From a virus: a stretch of DNA of 31,272 bases. Position numbers and translations under genes: made by a program. Below are positions 29,801 to 31,272 of this stretch, one piece after another. The notes beneath the pieces are model-generated. The model was not told where the DNA came from, ran no database searches, and was given only the letters and a program-made list of their open reading frames with translations. The stretch is taken from positions 1 through 31,272 of the IMG/VR virus record IMGVR_UViG_3300029893_000435; one strand, written 5' to 3'. The stretch's first letter is position 1. Every line of letters starts with the position of its first letter.

Positions 29801-31167
29801 GCAAACGACCCGCGGGCATCCCGCAGAACATTTTGGATGAGCTTATGCCGACGGTGAGCGAGAGCACCCAGATCCGGCAGTCCCTGCGCTGGGACTACAG
29901 CCAGGCCGGCGCCGCCGCCGACGAAGTGCGCAGCCACGCCATCGAAATCAAGCGCAGCGAGCGCCGGGCGAGTGAGGCGATCCTCGACGCCGGCCAGCAT
30001 CTCATCGCCGTGAAGGAGCGCCTCCAACACGGCCAGTGGGAGGATTGGCTGCAAACCGAATTCAACATGAGTATCCGCACCGCTCAGCGCATGATGGATG
30101 TCGCTACGAAATTCGTAGCGAAAAGCGACACTGTGTCGCTTTTGGGTCCATCGGTGCTTTACCTGCTCGCCGGCGACAACACACCAGAAGCGGCGCGGGA
30201 GGAGGTCGTCGAACGCGCAAGGCGCGGCGAGACCATCACCCAAGCCCAGGCGAAAGCGATCATCGAGGAGCACAAACCGAAGCGGTTGTTCATTGACGAT
30301 CTGCGACTGATCGTCGAACGCTGGATTGCGGAAGCGTGGCAACAGGAGTGGCCAGAAAACCCCAGTCACACCAACGGCCAATTTTGGCAGGAGATCACCG
30401 CCTGGCTGCACGCCACCGTCCACACCCAATGGTCGGAGTCGGATCTCAAATTCGCCATCAAACAGGCGCACGCCGCCTCCCTCCCGCCGCCCCTCCCTGA
30501 CGGTCGAGATTCGGAGACCGCCGCCCCTCCCTCCCTGCCGCCGCTGGACATGCCCATGCCCAACGCACCGGCAGTGAAGGGCATCGCGCAGCGAGTGTCG
30601 CCATACATCACTGTGTGGGAAATCCAGCGAATACTGGCGGCGTGGGCGATGAATATCCAGCCTTTCGACCTGCGCATCACGGCGCGCTACCGCGGCGACG
30701 CACACTGGTTCGAGGCGCGCCAACTGCTGCTGGGGCTACTCTACCGGGATCGGGACCTGGCGCAGGCGCTCAACAACCTGGCCGACATCGCCGAGCAAAG
30801 GGCGAAAGAATCCGCAGAGGCGAGGGACGGGGGACGAGGGGCGCTATTAGATATTGATGATTCGGAGTGGAGCGAGGCAGGACAACAGATCGTGCAGATC
30901 ATGCGTTCACAGGCTGGCGCACCAGCCCCCGATGAGCCGACGAAGAAGACATCCGCCGATTCCGTAGAGGAGCCAATCTCCGATCTCCAATCTCCAATTA
31001 TCTTCGACCCACAGCGACTGCAAGGCTTCCTGATCGCATTCAGCGTGGCGCTCGAACAGCTTGGCGAATGGGCAGCGGAGTACGGCCACCAGGTCGAAGC
31101 CGGCGCAGCGGCGCGTGCGCTGCGCGTGGTCATCGAGCGCATCGAAGCCGATCTGGAGAATCGTTGA
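29797..31167 (+). CDS. DUF3102-like phage protein, 456 aa
   Basis: The ATG at 29797 has AGGAGG 4 nt upstream and overlaps the preceding stop (ATGA). Residues about 45-105 (AIEIKRSERRASEAILDAGQHLIAVKERLQHGQWEDWLQTEFNMSIRTAQRMMDVATKF) match DUF3102, a phage/plasmid helical domain with a ParB/KorB-like HTH feel. A following ETITQAQAKAIIEEHK is similar to ParB-type proteins. The C-terminal half has the heptamer-encoded EPISDLQSPI (30973-31000) and a helical tail. A DNA-binding or regulatory role is likely but unproven. Confidence 0.75.
   Translation: MSKRPAGIPQNILDELMPTVSESTQIRQSLRWDYSQAGAAADEVRSHAIEIKRSERRASEAILDAGQHLIAVKERLQHGQWEDWLQTEFNMSIRTAQRMMDVATKFVAKSDTVSLLGPSVLYLLAGDNTPEAAREEVVERARRGETITQAQAKAIIEEHKPKRLFIDDLRLIVERWIAEAWQQEWPENPSHTNGQFWQEITAWLHATVHTQWSESDLKFAIKQAHAASLPPPLPDGRDSETAAPPSLPPLDMPMPNAPAVKGIAQRVSPYITVWEIQRILAAWAMNIQPFDLRITARYRGDAHWFEARQLLLGLLYRDRDLAQALNNLADIAEQRAKESAEARDGGRGALLDIDDSEWSEAGQQIVQIMRSQAGAPAPDEPTKKTSADSVEEPISDLQSPIIFDPQRLQGFLIAFSVALEQLGEWAAEYGHQVEAGAAARALRVVIERIEADLENR
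30973..31000. repeat. Heptamer repeat (CCAATCT)n in the DUF3102-like gene
   Basis: Units CCAATCT, CCGATCT, CCAATCT, CCAATTA in frame, encoding PISDLQSPI-type residues near residue 392-402. Fourth occurrence of the unit in this genome. Confidence 0.82.
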
Positions 31168-31272
31168 TGTACACCGCCGCCCAGTACGCCGCCCAAGAGC
31201 GCGTCATGCGCATCGCGCGCGCCGCCAACGCCGCCGGCGTCTGCCCCATCTGCGGGCAGCCCCAGGCGACCT
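31167..31272 (+). CDS. Small zinc-ribbon protein (5' part; continues at 1)
   Basis: The ATG at 31167-31169 overlaps the DUF3102 stop as TGATG. The frame runs off the window end and continues in register at position 3, giving the complete 93-aa protein described at 1-275. The N-terminal residues MYTAAQYAAQERV are visible only here. Confidence 0.72.
   Translation, partial: MYTAAQYAAQERVMRIARAANAAGVCPICGQPQAT
31174..31272. repeat. Terminal direct repeat, right copy
   Basis: Identical to bases 1-99; see the left copy. It is the overlap that closes the circle. Confidence 0.93.

Overview
The window is one complete, circular genome of a tailed phage, about 31.17 kb. The last 99 bases (31174-31272) are identical to the first 99, and a reading frame runs unbroken across the join (start codon at 31167, stop at 273-275). 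The end repeat is therefore most simply the overlap of a circular assembly. HK97-type head genes, a tape measure gene and long-tail assembly genes indicate a siphovirus. A tyrosine integrase beside a tRNA-derived attachment site indicates a temperate phage. The DNA is GC-rich, most genes have good Shine-Dalgarno sites, and many overlap by 4 bases. Tandem heptamer repeats (CCAATCT)n resemble interspersed repeats I associate with Chloroflexota genomes such as Caldilinea and Anaerolineae relatives. That host guess is an inference and not proven.

Layout. (1) The early or replication operon runs on the plus strand from 26015 to 31272 and, through the join, to 796. It holds small phage proteins, a lambda-O-like initiator carrying its own iteron array (27749-28822), a DnaC-like helicase loader, a Cys-rich protein, a DUF3102 protein and a zinc-ribbon protein. 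It ends at a strong terminator (889-921). An array of four hairpins lies in its leader (25804-25999). (2) An FtsK/SpoIIIE-like membrane-anchored motor (941-2668) and a DUF4160/DUF2442 pair with its own -10 box (2712-3255) follow on the plus strand. (3) The late operon runs leftward on the minus strand from about 22803 to 3353. In transcription order it holds a two-TM protein, a coiled-coil protein, an HNH nuclease, small and large terminase, small proteins, portal, prohead protease, capsid, an exported protein, connectors, a CHAT-family protease, tail completion proteins, two tail tube paralogues, frameshifted tail chaperones, tape measure and tail tip proteins. (4) The lysogeny and control region, 22916-25785, holds a HIRAN-TM-SH3-like protein, an excisionase-like HTH gene with promoter and operator dyads, attP, a terminator and the integrase.

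The most unusual content is cargo in the structural operon. A membrane-anchored caspase-like (CHAT) protease gene is translationally coupled to head-tail genes. A 50-aa membrane protein gene lies antisense between the tail chaperones and the tape measure, with its own promoter and SD. I could not recognise an endolysin or a CI-type repressor.
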